DNA of 64,000 nucleotides, taken from assembly GCA_963730555.1 (NCBI GenBank), contig CAVSSS010000013.1:62001-126000 (forward strand). The letters are read 5' to 3'. Origin of the DNA: Roseiarcus sp963730555. GTDB taxonomy: Bacteria > Pseudomonadota > Alphaproteobacteria > Rhizobiales > Beijerinckiaceae. The notes beneath the pieces are model-generated. The model worked only from the letters and a program-made list of their open reading frames with translations. It searched no databases and was not told the DNA's origin. This document shows, in pieces, positions 1 to 7,897 of the stretch (position 1 is the first letter of the stretch; each line of letters opens with the position of its first letter). The position numbers and the translations under genes are program-made.

Positions 1-440
1 AGCGTCGCCTTCACCGTGCCCTTGGCGCTCACGCATTTGCTCCAGACGGGAAAGCCCATCTCGGTCAAAGCCTTCACGTCGCGCACGCCCGCGTCGATGA
101 TGAGGCCCTTCGCGCCGCGGGCCATGAAGCTCGTCGCCAAAAGATCGCCGAAATAGCCGTCGGTGCATTCGGCGGTGAGGGCGGCGACGACAATGTCGCC
201 GGGCTCGATCTGTTCCGCGACGACATGCATCATCCAATTGTCCCCCGGATGCAGGAGAACCGTCACCGCCGTTCCGGAGACGAGCGCGCCCGGATAGATT
301 GGCCGCATATAGGGCTTCATGAGGCCGAGGCGCCCCATCGCCTCGTGCACGGTCGCGACACCATAACGGCCGAGCGCCTCGACGGCGCTTCGCTCCGCGC
401 GCTTGACCTTGCGTCTGACGACGCCGAGTTCGGTCATCAT
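1..440 (-). CDS. 4-carboxy-4-hydroxy-2-oxoadipate aldolase / RraA-like protein, C-terminus cut by window edge
   Basis: The reverse-strand reading begins at ATG 440 (a second ATG follows at 437) behind a strong GGGAGGAGAG ribosome binding site, and stays open to the window edge, giving about 146 residues. It reads as a LigK/GalC/ProA-type class II aldolase of the RraA fold: GDNWMMHVVAEQ in the first half, then GDLLATSFMARG and IDAGVRDV, followed by MGFPVWSK. The GDLLA segment and the following R/D are the family's substrate and metal binding residues. Such enzymes split 4-carboxy-4-hydroxy-2-oxoadipate or 4-hydroxy-4-methyl-2-oxoglutarate into pyruvate and a second oxoacid, at the end of protocatechuate/gallate meta-cleavage. 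The general RraA fold also includes an RNase E inhibitor, but the pyruvate-aldolase motifs favour the catabolic enzyme. The rest lies to the left. Confidence 0.75.
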   Translation of the reverse strand, partial: MMTELGVVRRKVKRAERSAVEALGRYGVATVHEAMGRLGLMKPYMRPIYPGALVSGTAVTVLLHPGDNWMMHVVAEQIEPGDIVVAALTAECTDGYFGDLLATSFMARGAKGLIIDAGVRDVKALTEMGFPVWSKCVSAKGTVKAT

Positions 441-660
441 CTCTCCTCCCGCCCCCGGCGTGCTGCGCCTCGCGGAGGCGCGGATCGACCCGTGGACTTC
501 ATAGTCCCGATGCCGAGTGAGGCGCAACGCTAGCGGTCGGGATACGTGAAAATGGCGCGAAACCGTGATGCAGGACGGCTGAAGTTCAATCGTATTGGGC
601 CCTCCACGCGCATTTGGCGTCGGTTTGGCGCCGCTTGCGTCGGTCCACGGGACCCGAGCC

Positions 661-1000
661 ATGAGGCTTGGACGGCGCGGCCCGGTGCGAGGCGCCGCGG
701 CTCTCTTCTGGACGCTCCTCGCGGGCGGCGCAGGCGCAAGGGCACATGGGCGAGTTCATCCCGACGGTACGCGTCGCTGCGGCCGAACGCGAGGACAATC
801 CAGTGGAGGTCGTTCTGCCTGGGCAGACGGAAACCTTCCGGATTGCGGCGCGAAGGAACGCTGGAGCCTTGAGGGTCGAAAAAGGCTGCTCCAGACGGAG
901 TTCCACCGTTCTGAGCGCAATTCGATGGGTATCCTCTTGCGCTTTTCGCGCTCTATCGTCCGGAGCGTCTCTGGCCCAGGCAGCTTATGCCGAAGGCTAG
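661..1000 (+). pseudogene. possible remnant of an RND efflux periplasmic adaptor (HlyD/MFP) gene
   Basis: The interval between the aldolase and the Cys-repeat gene (441-1009) contains no intact gene. At about 743-850, one forward frame reads GEFIPTVRVAAAEREDNPVE followed by VVLPGQTETFRIA. This resembles the mature N-terminus of RND adaptor subunits (typically VxVxxxxREDxPVxLxLPGxTxAF). A hydrophobic signal-like stretch (AALFWTLLAGGAGA, about 691-732) precedes it in a neighbouring frame. The similarity then stops abruptly: the barrel-sandwich and hairpin domains are absent. I infer a decayed or deleted efflux gene; the family match is from memory and rests on about 30 residues. Confidence 0.3.
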
Positions 1001-1009
1001 CGATGGCCC

Positions 1010-1387
1010 TTATCTCCGCTCCCGTTCGTAGACGCTCAGAGCGCGCCGGCAGGACGCGCTCAGCATCTGGGTTTTCCCGTTTAAGCAAGCGAGCGTCTTT
1101 TCGCGGTCTTGCGCGAACTCGCCGCATAGGCGGCTGCTGTCGCCGGCGCAGATCTGCTGCTGCGCGTAAAACAGAATGACGCTCCGGCAGGCAGGATTCA
1201 ATTGCCGCACCTTTTGGTTAAGGCAAACAATGATCTTGCTTCGATCGGGTATGAATTCGCTGCACAGGCGATTGACATCGGGCTCGCAGGCTTGGCGCTC
1301 ATCAGCTGTTCCCTGGTCCTGAGCGATTGCGGCGGCGGGAGCCAGCGTCAGAAAAGATATGAGAATCAAGGAAGGTAGGTTTCTCAT
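1010..1387 (-). CDS. small secreted cysteine-rich repeat protein
   Basis: A 125-residue protein with a cleavable signal peptide (hydrophobic LILISFLTLAPAAAIA, cleavage after about residue 22). The mature part has two similar cysteine-containing units: ACEPDVNRLCSEFIPD...IIVCLNQ...NPACRSVI and ICAGDSSRLCGEFAQD...LACLNGK...SASCRRAL. Each unit has four cysteines in the pattern C-x(6)-C-x(12-13)-C-x(9-11)-C. This matches the cysteine-rich repeat (GLG1-like, PF00839) seen in short alphaproteobacterial periplasmic proteins of unknown function. The even cysteine count and export signal suggest disulfide-bonded periplasmic folding. The start ATG at 1387 places the signal peptide at the very N-terminus. 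It stands alone, divergent from the next gene by about 200 bp. Confidence 0.75.
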   Translation of the reverse strand: MRNLPSLILISFLTLAPAAAIAQDQGTADERQACEPDVNRLCSEFIPDRSKIIVCLNQKVRQLNPACRSVILFYAQQQICAGDSSRLCGEFAQDREKTLACLNGKTQMLSASCRRALSVYERERR

Positions 1388-1592
1388 CGGCTTTCCTAAA
1401 GTTAACCAGTGTCGCCAAGCGCCGCGCTCGCCTTCGATCCCGGCCGAGCACCCGGCTGCGCGATGGGTCCATCACCTTGAACTTTCAAGGTCCGAAGCGG
1501 TTCCTTCCGGGACGTCACGCTCGTAACGCCGCGATACGGCCATACCTATTCATCAGCGTGGCGGTATGCCGACCTAAGAACGGAACACTGCG

Positions 1593-2162
1593 ATGAACGG
1601 GGTCTACAAGCAGAGCCTGCTAACTGTCACAGCCCTTCTGTGCGCGTCCATTGCGACCTCCGCTTTCGCCGACCCTCCGACAATCGAGGGGGTTTGGCAG
1701 CAAATCGACCCGGGCAGCGGTTACGTCGGCGGTCTCATCAGCTTCAAGGAGAAAGGCGGATTGTGGGACGGATATATCGTCAAGATGTATCCAAAGCCCG
1801 GCGATCCGGTGGATCCAGTCTGCTCGGGCTGTACGGATGATCGCAAAGACCAGCCGGTCCTTGGGCTGCGCCTAATTCAAAACGCGAAGCGCGACGGGCT
1901 GAGCTATGGAGGCGGGACCATTCTCGATCCTCGAAACGGCTCCCAGTATAGCGTCCAGCTGACGCTATCGCCCGACAACCAGACGCTCACGGTTCGCGGA
2001 TATGTCGGGCTTACGCTCTTTGGCCAGAGCCAGACGTGGAAGCGGCTCGCAGAAACAGACCCCGAATATCCAAAGCCTGCTCCACGGCAGCAAATCCACC
2101 TAGCGCCAAAGAAGGATCATTCCGAGCCGAAACCCGTTAAGGGGAAAGGGAACGGCGCCTAG
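1593..2162 (+). CDS. DUF2147-like exported protein
   Basis: A 189-residue protein with an N-terminal signal peptide (LLTVTALLCASIATSAFA, cleavage before DPPTIEG). The mature part begins with the IEGVW segment typical of DUF2147 proteins, which open with a G-x-W strand and continue as a lipocalin-like beta barrel (YVGGLISFKEKGGLWDGYIVKM, GGTILDPRNGSQYSV, LTVRGYVGLTLFGQSQTWKR). A CSGC pair near residue 75 could form a disulfide or bind metal. The C-terminal 25 residues are Pro/Lys-rich and look unstructured. It lies about 50 bp upstream of the hopanoid transporter hpnN on the same strand and may be cotranscribed with it, which hints at an envelope role. Its molecular function is unknown. Confidence 0.75.
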   Translation: MNGVYKQSLLTVTALLCASIATSAFADPPTIEGVWQQIDPGSGYVGGLISFKEKGGLWDGYIVKMYPKPGDPVDPVCSGCTDDRKDQPVLGLRLIQNAKRDGLSYGGGTILDPRNGSQYSVQLTLSPDNQTLTVRGYVGLTLFGQSQTWKRLAETDPEYPKPAPRQQIHLAPKKDHSEPKPVKGKGNGA

Positions 2163-2213
2163 ACCGGCGTGGCCTGCCGCGCCGTCCTCATCCAAGTTTT
2201 CGGAGTTCTGGCG

Positions 2214-4859
2214 ATGGCCGTAAATGGGACGTTGCCGGAGGCGGATGCGCCACGAGGCGCCGCGTCGAATTCTCCTTTGACCACGCTGGCTCGCCTTTTT
2301 GTTGGATGGACTTCGTATCATCCCCTTAAGGTCATCATCGCATTCGTCATCCTGACCGTGGTCTCGGCGGTCTACGTCGCCCGGCATTTTGCTATCGACA
2401 CTGACGTCAATGCATTGATCTCGGCCGACCTGCCCTGGCGGCAGCGGGAACTGGCCTATAAGTTCGCATTTCCGCAGAGCACGCAAGGGATCCTCGCGGT
2501 CGTCGACGCGCCAACACTGGAACTGGCGGGCGCCGCCGCGACCGCACTGGCCGATCAGCTATCGCAACAAAACGGACTCTTCCGTTCGATCGAGGAGCTT
2601 GGCGGGGGAGGGTTTTTTGAGCGCGAGGCGCTGCTGTTTCTCGATATGCCGGATCTCACCGCCACTCTGACCCAGCTTGAGGGGGCAAGTCCGAGCCTCA
2701 CGATATTGGCGGCGGACCCGAGCCTGCGGGGTCTGATCCAGGCGTTTTCGCTGAGCCTCGGCGCTGCCCAAATGGGCATGTTCGACAGCGTGCCGCAAAC
2801 GCTGAACAAACTCGCCGATACCGTCGAGAGCGTGCTGGCCGGACGTCCCACCAGCTTTTCCTGGAAGGAATTTCTGCAAGGCGACCCGGCGAAGCCTGGC
2901 GACAGGCGCCGGCTCATCGCGATCTGGCCGAAGCTCGACTTCAGCACATTGGAGCCTGGCCGTCAGGCGACGGCGGCGATCCGCGAGGCCGCCGAGCGAG
3001 CAAATCTCGCATCCTATTTCCATGCCCGGCTCAGACTGACGGGGCCTGTTCCGATCGTTGACCAGGAATTCGCATCGCTCCAACAAGGCGCAGTGATCAA
3101 CGGCGTGATCACCGCCGCGCTCATCCTTGTGATCCTGTGGTTGGCTCTACGCTCAGCCAAGATCGTTCTGGCTGTCTCGCTGACGTTGGGCGCCGGCCTT
3201 GCGATCACAGCAGCGGTCGGACTCCTGATCGTCGGGGCATTCAACCCGATTTCGCTTGCTTTCGCTGTTTTATGCGTTGGGCTTGGAGCCGATTTTGCGA
3301 TCCAGTTCAGCGTTCGCTACCGCGATGAGCGCAGAACCTGCGGTGAACTGCGAAAAGCCCTGGTCCTCGCAGGCCTCGGCGTGGGGCCTCCCCTGACATT
3401 GGCTGCGGCATCGGCGGCGGCCGGTTTCATGTCGTTCCTGCCAACCAACTACATCGGCATGGCCGAGCTCGGCGTCATCGCGGGCTGTGGGATGGCAATA
3501 GCCTATCTGGCGAGCATGCTTCTCCTGCCGGCCCTTCTTCAGCTGTTCGGTCCGCCTGCGGAGCCGCATCCGCTTGGCTACGTCGCCATGGCGCCGGTCG
3601 ATCGGTTCCTCGGACGTCATCGCATCGCGGTTGTCGTCGCGACATCACTCGTCGTCATCGCCGGCCTCCCGCTGCTGCCGCGTTTGCGCTTCGATTTCAA
3701 CCCGCTCGACCTGCGTAATCCTAACGAAGAGGCAATGGCGACTTATAGCGAGCTCAGCCGGGACCCCCTTATGAACGCCAATGTGATGGAGGTCCTCGCT
3801 GCCTCACCCGACGCCGCCGCCGCTGCCGCTAAAAAGCTGTCGATGCTGTCGGAAGTCGGCCAAGCGAGGACGATCGACACCTTCCTCCCTGAAGGCCAAC
3901 CCGGCAAGATTGCCGCCATTCACCGGGCAGCCGACAAACTTGATGCCGTCTTAAACCCATCCCAGCGCCCAGCGGCACCAACCGACGCAGACAATATCGC
4001 AGCGCTGAAGAGCGGGGCCGAGAACCTCTTGTTGTTGGCCGACGCTGTAGCCGGTCCAGGCGGCGATGCCGCAAAGCGTCTTGCTGCCGATCTCGACAAG
4101 CTCGCGGCAGCACCGCCGCCCGTGCGTGAGTCGATGCAGACGGTGTTGACCCGACCGCTGGTCATGGACCTGGAAGCCCTTCGCCATGCGTTGCGGCCGG
4201 AAGGCGTCACGCGCGCAACTCTGCCCGAAGCCATTCGCCGCTCCTGGGTTAGCCCTGACGGCCCTGCGCGCGTGGAACTGGTCCCGAAAACCGGACATGA
4301 GGTCTCGACACGCGAATTCGCCCAGGCCGTGATGAAGGCCGAGCCCACGGCGACGGGGCCGGCGATCGGTCAACTCGAATGGGGCAGAACGATCATCCAT
4401 GCTTTCGTTGTGGCGGGCGCCTGCGCGCTTGTCTCGATCGCCGTATTGCTTTGGATCGCCCTCCGCAGGGCGAGCGACGTGCTGCTGACGCTCGTGCCGC
4501 TCCTGGTGGCGGCCCTGGTCACGCTAGAGCTGTGCGCGCTCCTGAACTTTCCGCTCAACTACGCGAACATTATAGCGCTGCCGGTCCTGCTCGGCGTGGG
4601 CGTGGCGTTCAAGATTTACTATGTGATGGCGTGGCGGTCCGGACAATCCGATTTTTTGCAATCTCCCCTGACCCGCGCAGTGCTTTTCAGCGCTCTCATA
4701 ACCGCAATCGCATTCGGTAGCTTATCCTTTTCCAGCCACCCCGGCACGGCAAGCATGGGCAAGCTGCTGGCCTTATCGCTCGCTTGCACGCTTGCCTCCG
4801 CCGCGCTCTTTCAGCCCGCGCTCATGGGAAAACCACGCCAGTTCGATGAAAATGCGTAG
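2214..4859 (+). CDS. hpnN: hopanoid-associated RND/MMPL transporter HpnN
   Basis: An 881-residue inner-membrane protein of the RND/MMPL superfamily. It has a first membrane helix at about residues 25-50, a large periplasmic domain (TDVNALISADLPWRQRE, then VVDAPTLELAGAA), a block of five or six helices (about 300-470, with GLGADFAIQF), a second periplasmic domain rich in Ala/Pro, and a final helical block (about 735-870, with LPVLLGVGVAFKIYYVM). The LPWRQRE...FPQ segment is what I recall from HpnN, which moves hopanoids from the inner to the outer membrane. I chose ATG 2214 because TTTTCGGAG sits just upstream; a GTG at 2169 would only add a poor leader. HpnP lies two genes downstream, which supports the hopanoid assignment. 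Confidence 0.85.
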   Translation: MAVNGTLPEADAPRGAASNSPLTTLARLFVGWTSYHPLKVIIAFVILTVVSAVYVARHFAIDTDVNALISADLPWRQRELAYKFAFPQSTQGILAVVDAPTLELAGAAATALADQLSQQNGLFRSIEELGGGGFFEREALLFLDMPDLTATLTQLEGASPSLTILAADPSLRGLIQAFSLSLGAAQMGMFDSVPQTLNKLADTVESVLAGRPTSFSWKEFLQGDPAKPGDRRRLIAIWPKLDFSTLEPGRQATAAIREAAERANLASYFHARLRLTGPVPIVDQEFASLQQGAVINGVITAALILVILWLALRSAKIVLAVSLTLGAGLAITAAVGLLIVGAFNPISLAFAVLCVGLGADFAIQFSVRYRDERRTCGELRKALVLAGLGVGPPLTLAAASAAAGFMSFLPTNYIGMAELGVIAGCGMAIAYLASMLLLPALLQLFGPPAEPHPLGYVAMAPVDRFLGRHRIAVVVATSLVVIAGLPLLPRLRFDFNPLDLRNPNEEAMATYSELSRDPLMNANVMEVLAASPDAAAAAAKKLSMLSEVGQARTIDTFLPEGQPGKIAAIHRAADKLDAVLNPSQRPAAPTDADNIAALKSGAENLLLLADAVAGPGGDAAKRLAADLDKLAAAPPPVRESMQTVLTRPLVMDLEALRHALRPEGVTRATLPEAIRRSWVSPDGPARVELVPKTGHEVSTREFAQAVMKAEPTATGPAIGQLEWGRTIIHAFVVAGACALVSIAVLLWIALRRASDVLLTLVPLLVAALVTLELCALLNFPLNYANIIALPVLLGVGVAFKIYYVMAWRSGQSDFLQSPLTRAVLFSALITAIAFGSLSFSSHPGTASMGKLLALSLACTLASAALFQPALMGKPRQFDENA

Positions 4860-4925
4860 CTCGCCGCTTTCCATAAGGAACCATTGCGGACGGAGCCTGT
4901 TTGGAGGACGGTGTGAGGATTCTCT

Positions 4926-5765
4926 ATGACCTACGATCAGCTGGTTCATTTCAACGCCGAGTCCTGCGGGCTTGGCCGTTGGAAGGCACCGCCGGGACGA
5001 TTGAGGCTCGCTTTTCGTAACAGCGTCCATTACTTATCCCATAAATTCATACTGAACAGACAATCCACGCGCTTGGCGCGGGCGGCAGGGTTCCGCCTCG
5101 CCGTTTACCCGACCGTGTTTCACCCCAAGTTGTTCTTGACGAGCGAATTCTTCGCGCGGTTTCTGTCCACGATCGACCTCGCGGGTAAGACTGTCGCCGA
5201 CGTCGGGACGGGCAGCGGCATATTGGCATTGGCCGCAGCGCGGGAAGGAGCGACCGTCGTTGCGCTCGACATAAATCCCAAGGCGGTCAAAGCCGCGACC
5301 GACAACTCGCACGCGAACGGCCTAAGCAATCGCGTGACCGCGATCCGTTCCGACCTGATGTCCGCGCTGTCGGCGGATCCCCGGTTCGATGTGATCATAA
5401 GCAACCCGCCGTTTTTTTCGGGCGAGCCGCGTGACATCGCCGACCGGGCGTGGGTCGCCGGGCCGGGATATCGGGATATCATGTCTCTTTTTGACCAGGC
5501 GCGACAAAGGCTCAAGCCATCCGGCACAATGTACGTCCTCCTGTCATCGGATTCTGACTTGCATTTTCTCGGCAAGCTGATCGCGAAGGCAGGATTTCGT
5601 GCGAGGATTGCGACGTCATTTTCGATCATGATTAAATCCATGATCATCTACGAACTGACCCCGCTTGAGCCAAACGCCACTACAGCTTCGAGCATCGATC
5701 AGAGCACAGACTATTTTGCAAGTCGCCAAGGCGCCCGAGATGAGCGCGCCCGGGTCCGGGCTTGA
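4926..5765 (+). CDS. class I SAM-dependent methyltransferase with NPPF motif (HemK/PrmC-like)
   Basis: A 279-residue protein. The SAM-binding motif I is VADVGTGSGILALAAA (about residues 90-105), followed by the acidic ALDIN loop and IISNPPFFSGEP (about residues 157-168). The NPPF tetrapeptide is the signature of enzymes that methylate planar amide or exocyclic amino nitrogens (PrmC, PrmB, N6-adenine methylases), not carbons. The N-terminal 70 residues are basic and not recognised. The C-terminal 30 residues are hydrophilic. It sits between hpnN (66 bp upstream) and hpnP (127 bp downstream) on the same strand, so a role linked to hopanoid or envelope lipids is possible, but the motif does not predict that. 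The substrate is unknown. Confidence 0.75.
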   Translation: MTYDQLVHFNAESCGLGRWKAPPGRLRLAFRNSVHYLSHKFILNRQSTRLARAAGFRLAVYPTVFHPKLFLTSEFFARFLSTIDLAGKTVADVGTGSGILALAAAREGATVVALDINPKAVKAATDNSHANGLSNRVTAIRSDLMSALSADPRFDVIISNPPFFSGEPRDIADRAWVAGPGYRDIMSLFDQARQRLKPSGTMYVLLSSDSDLHFLGKLIAKAGFRARIATSFSIMIKSMIIYELTPLEPNATTASSIDQSTDYFASRQGARDERARVRA

Positions 5766-5892
5766 CCGGCGGTTGAGGCGCGTAAGGCGCCGTTCGGCCG
5801 GCCAACGCCGTCCGTTAGGAGAGAGTCGCACTCATGTCCACACAGCTGCCATTTAGGCGAGTTGGATCGACGCTGGCGTAGAGGAGGTTTCC

Positions 5893-7473
5893 TTGCGCTG
5901 CTCCGTTCCCGTCAAGAAAAGCCGCAACATCCTTTGCATTTTTCCGGCCTACGCGCCTTCCTTCGGCACCTTCGCTCATGCATTTGCATTCGTCCCCGGT
6001 GTACGCGCCTTCATGCCGCCTCAAGGGCTGCTGATCGTCGCTGGCTATCTACCTGAGCGCTGGCAGGTCCGTTTCATCGATGAAAATATCGAGCGCGCCG
6101 ACCGCTCAGACTTCGCCTGGGCCGATGTCGTTTTCGTAAGCGGCATGCATATTCAGTTATCGCAAATTCGCGATATCCAGCGCCGCGCCAAGTCGTGCGG
6201 GAAGCTAACGGTTCTTGGCGGCTCCGCCGTTTCGAGCAGTCCCGAGACTTATCCGGAGTTCGATTACCTGCACGTCGGGGAAATCGGCGACGCGACGGAT
6301 GAGCTGATCGCAACTCTTGACGGCTGTATCGAACCGCCGCGCGCCCAACGGCGTTTCGAGACCCGCGAACGGCTCCCTCTGTCGAGCTTTCCGCTTCCGC
6401 GCTACGACGCCGTGCCGCTCGCGCGCTATCTCATCGGCTCGCTGCAATTCTCCAGCGGCTGCCCATATCGGTGCGAATTCTGCGACATTCCGGCGCTCTA
6501 CGGCCGGCAGCCGCGATTCAAGTCACCCGCGCAGCTTCTTGGCGAGCTTGACGCTTTCGTCTCCCAGCCGGCCCATCCGCCGGTGGTCTATCTGGTCGAT
6601 GACAATTTCATTGGCAACCGAAAAGCGGCGCGCGATCTTTTGCCGCATCTGATCGACTGGCAGAGGCGGCGCGGATATCCGCTGCAATTCGCCTGTGAGG
6701 CGACCTTGAATATCGCCAAGCAGGTCGACATTCTCGCGCTTATGCGTGAGGCGGGTTTCCTCACGGTCTTCGTCGGGATCGAGACGCCTGAGCCTGACGT
6801 TTTGACTGGGATCGACAAGGCCCACAATGCGTCCTTGCCGATGCTGGAGGCCATCGAAACTCTTAACCGCTACGAACTCGAGGTGACCTCCGGCATCATT
6901 CTAGGGCTCGATCTCGAGACGGACCAATCTGAGGCCAGGCTGATCGAGTTCATTGACCGCTCGCAGATACCGATCTTCACGATCAACGTTCTGCAAGCTT
7001 TGCCAAAGACTCCCCTATGGGAGAGGTTGGCGCGAGAGGGCCGGTTGGTCACCGACCAGGATCTGGAATCGAATGTGAAATTCCTTCGCCCACGCGGCGA
7101 GGTGTTTGCGAGTTGGCGTCGCACGATCGCTTATGCCTACGCGCCCGAGCGCCTGTTCGCCCGCTTCCGCCACCAGGTCGATGCGACCTACGCGAACCGC
7201 TTGCGGTTGCCGGCGAAGGGCAAACTCACCAGGATTAATTTGAAGCGCGGTCTGGCGCTTGCCTGCAATATCATCTGGCGGATCGGAATCGTGTCGGACT
7301 ACCGAGCAGCGTTTTGGCGCGCCGCATGGCACGCGCTCCGCCGCGGCCAAATCGAGCCAATTTTTGGCATGGGCTTCGTCGCGTGGCACCTGATCCAGTT
7401 TACTCAGGAGGCGCTGGGCGGCCGACAAAACGCATCCTTTTACGCTGCTAAGCAATACTCGACCGAAGCTTAA
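5893..7473 (+). CDS. hpnP: hopanoid C-2 methylase HpnP (B12-binding radical SAM)
   Basis: A 526-residue protein. Residues 10-150 form a cobalamin-binding domain that opens with ILCIFPAYAPSFGTFAHAF and RAFMPPQGLLIVAGYLPE. The radical-SAM cluster motif CPYRCEFC puts the three iron-sulfur cysteines at about 190, 194 and 197, directly after QFSSG and before DIPALYGRQPR. The TIM-barrel follows to about residue 400, and a basic C-terminal domain closes the protein. The combination of QFSSGCPY, DIPxLYGRxPR and the N-terminal PSFGTF segment matches HpnP, which adds the C-2 methyl group to hopanoids to make 2-methylhopanoids. The start is TTG 5893, supported by GAGGAGG ending 5 nt upstream. The hopanoid transporter hpnN lies upstream on the same strand. 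Confidence 0.88.
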   Translation: MRCSVPVKKSRNILCIFPAYAPSFGTFAHAFAFVPGVRAFMPPQGLLIVAGYLPERWQVRFIDENIERADRSDFAWADVVFVSGMHIQLSQIRDIQRRAKSCGKLTVLGGSAVSSSPETYPEFDYLHVGEIGDATDELIATLDGCIEPPRAQRRFETRERLPLSSFPLPRYDAVPLARYLIGSLQFSSGCPYRCEFCDIPALYGRQPRFKSPAQLLGELDAFVSQPAHPPVVYLVDDNFIGNRKAARDLLPHLIDWQRRRGYPLQFACEATLNIAKQVDILALMREAGFLTVFVGIETPEPDVLTGIDKAHNASLPMLEAIETLNRYELEVTSGIILGLDLETDQSEARLIEFIDRSQIPIFTINVLQALPKTPLWERLAREGRLVTDQDLESNVKFLRPRGEVFASWRRTIAYAYAPERLFARFRHQVDATYANRLRLPAKGKLTRINLKRGLALACNIIWRIGIVSDYRAAFWRAAWHALRRGQIEPIFGMGFVAWHLIQFTQEALGGRQNASFYAAKQYSTEA

Positions 7474-7897
7474 CGACTTGATCAGGTTGTCCTCCAGGCC
7501 CGTCAGAGCTAGCGCCCGCCTCGTCACGACGCGCCGGGTCAAAAGACTGGCGACCGAGCGTGGAATCTTAGCGGGCCCGCCTCCCTTAGTTCCATTTTAG
7601 TTCCAAGCCTCAATGTTTTCAATTGCTTGCGACCCCGCTTAGTTCCGCGCCGCGGCACCGCACGGGCGGCCAGTGAGATCGCGGCGCCCATCGCTTAATA
7701 GCGTATAATATGTGTACAAATAGATGCCGCCGCCTCGCCATGACGTCTCCGTCCGAACGCGGCGCGCTCGAATCCAAAGCGCGCCCCGAGCCTGTCCAAA
7801 AACCGGGAACGGCGCTTTTGCTGGCGACCGGGACAAAATGCGATTATGACGGCCCATCGGCGCAGGCGCGCCCCCTTTTTCACTTCATAGGCGATCC
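7474..7897. other. intergenic region hpnP-ilvD, no gene seen
   Basis: This 424-bp gap shows no convincing coding frame on either strand. It holds three copies of TTAGTTCC (7585-7645 area) and a TATAAT hexamer at 7704-7709 without a clear -35 box at the right distance. The TATAAT could belong to an ilvD promoter with a leader of nearly 190 nt, but no leader peptide rich in branched-chain amino acids and no classical attenuator is evident. Confidence 0.5.

Noticed and set aside
7704..7709. TATAAT as an ilvD promoter
   Set aside because: No matching -35 hexamer at 16-18 bp, so it is only mentioned under the intergenic region.
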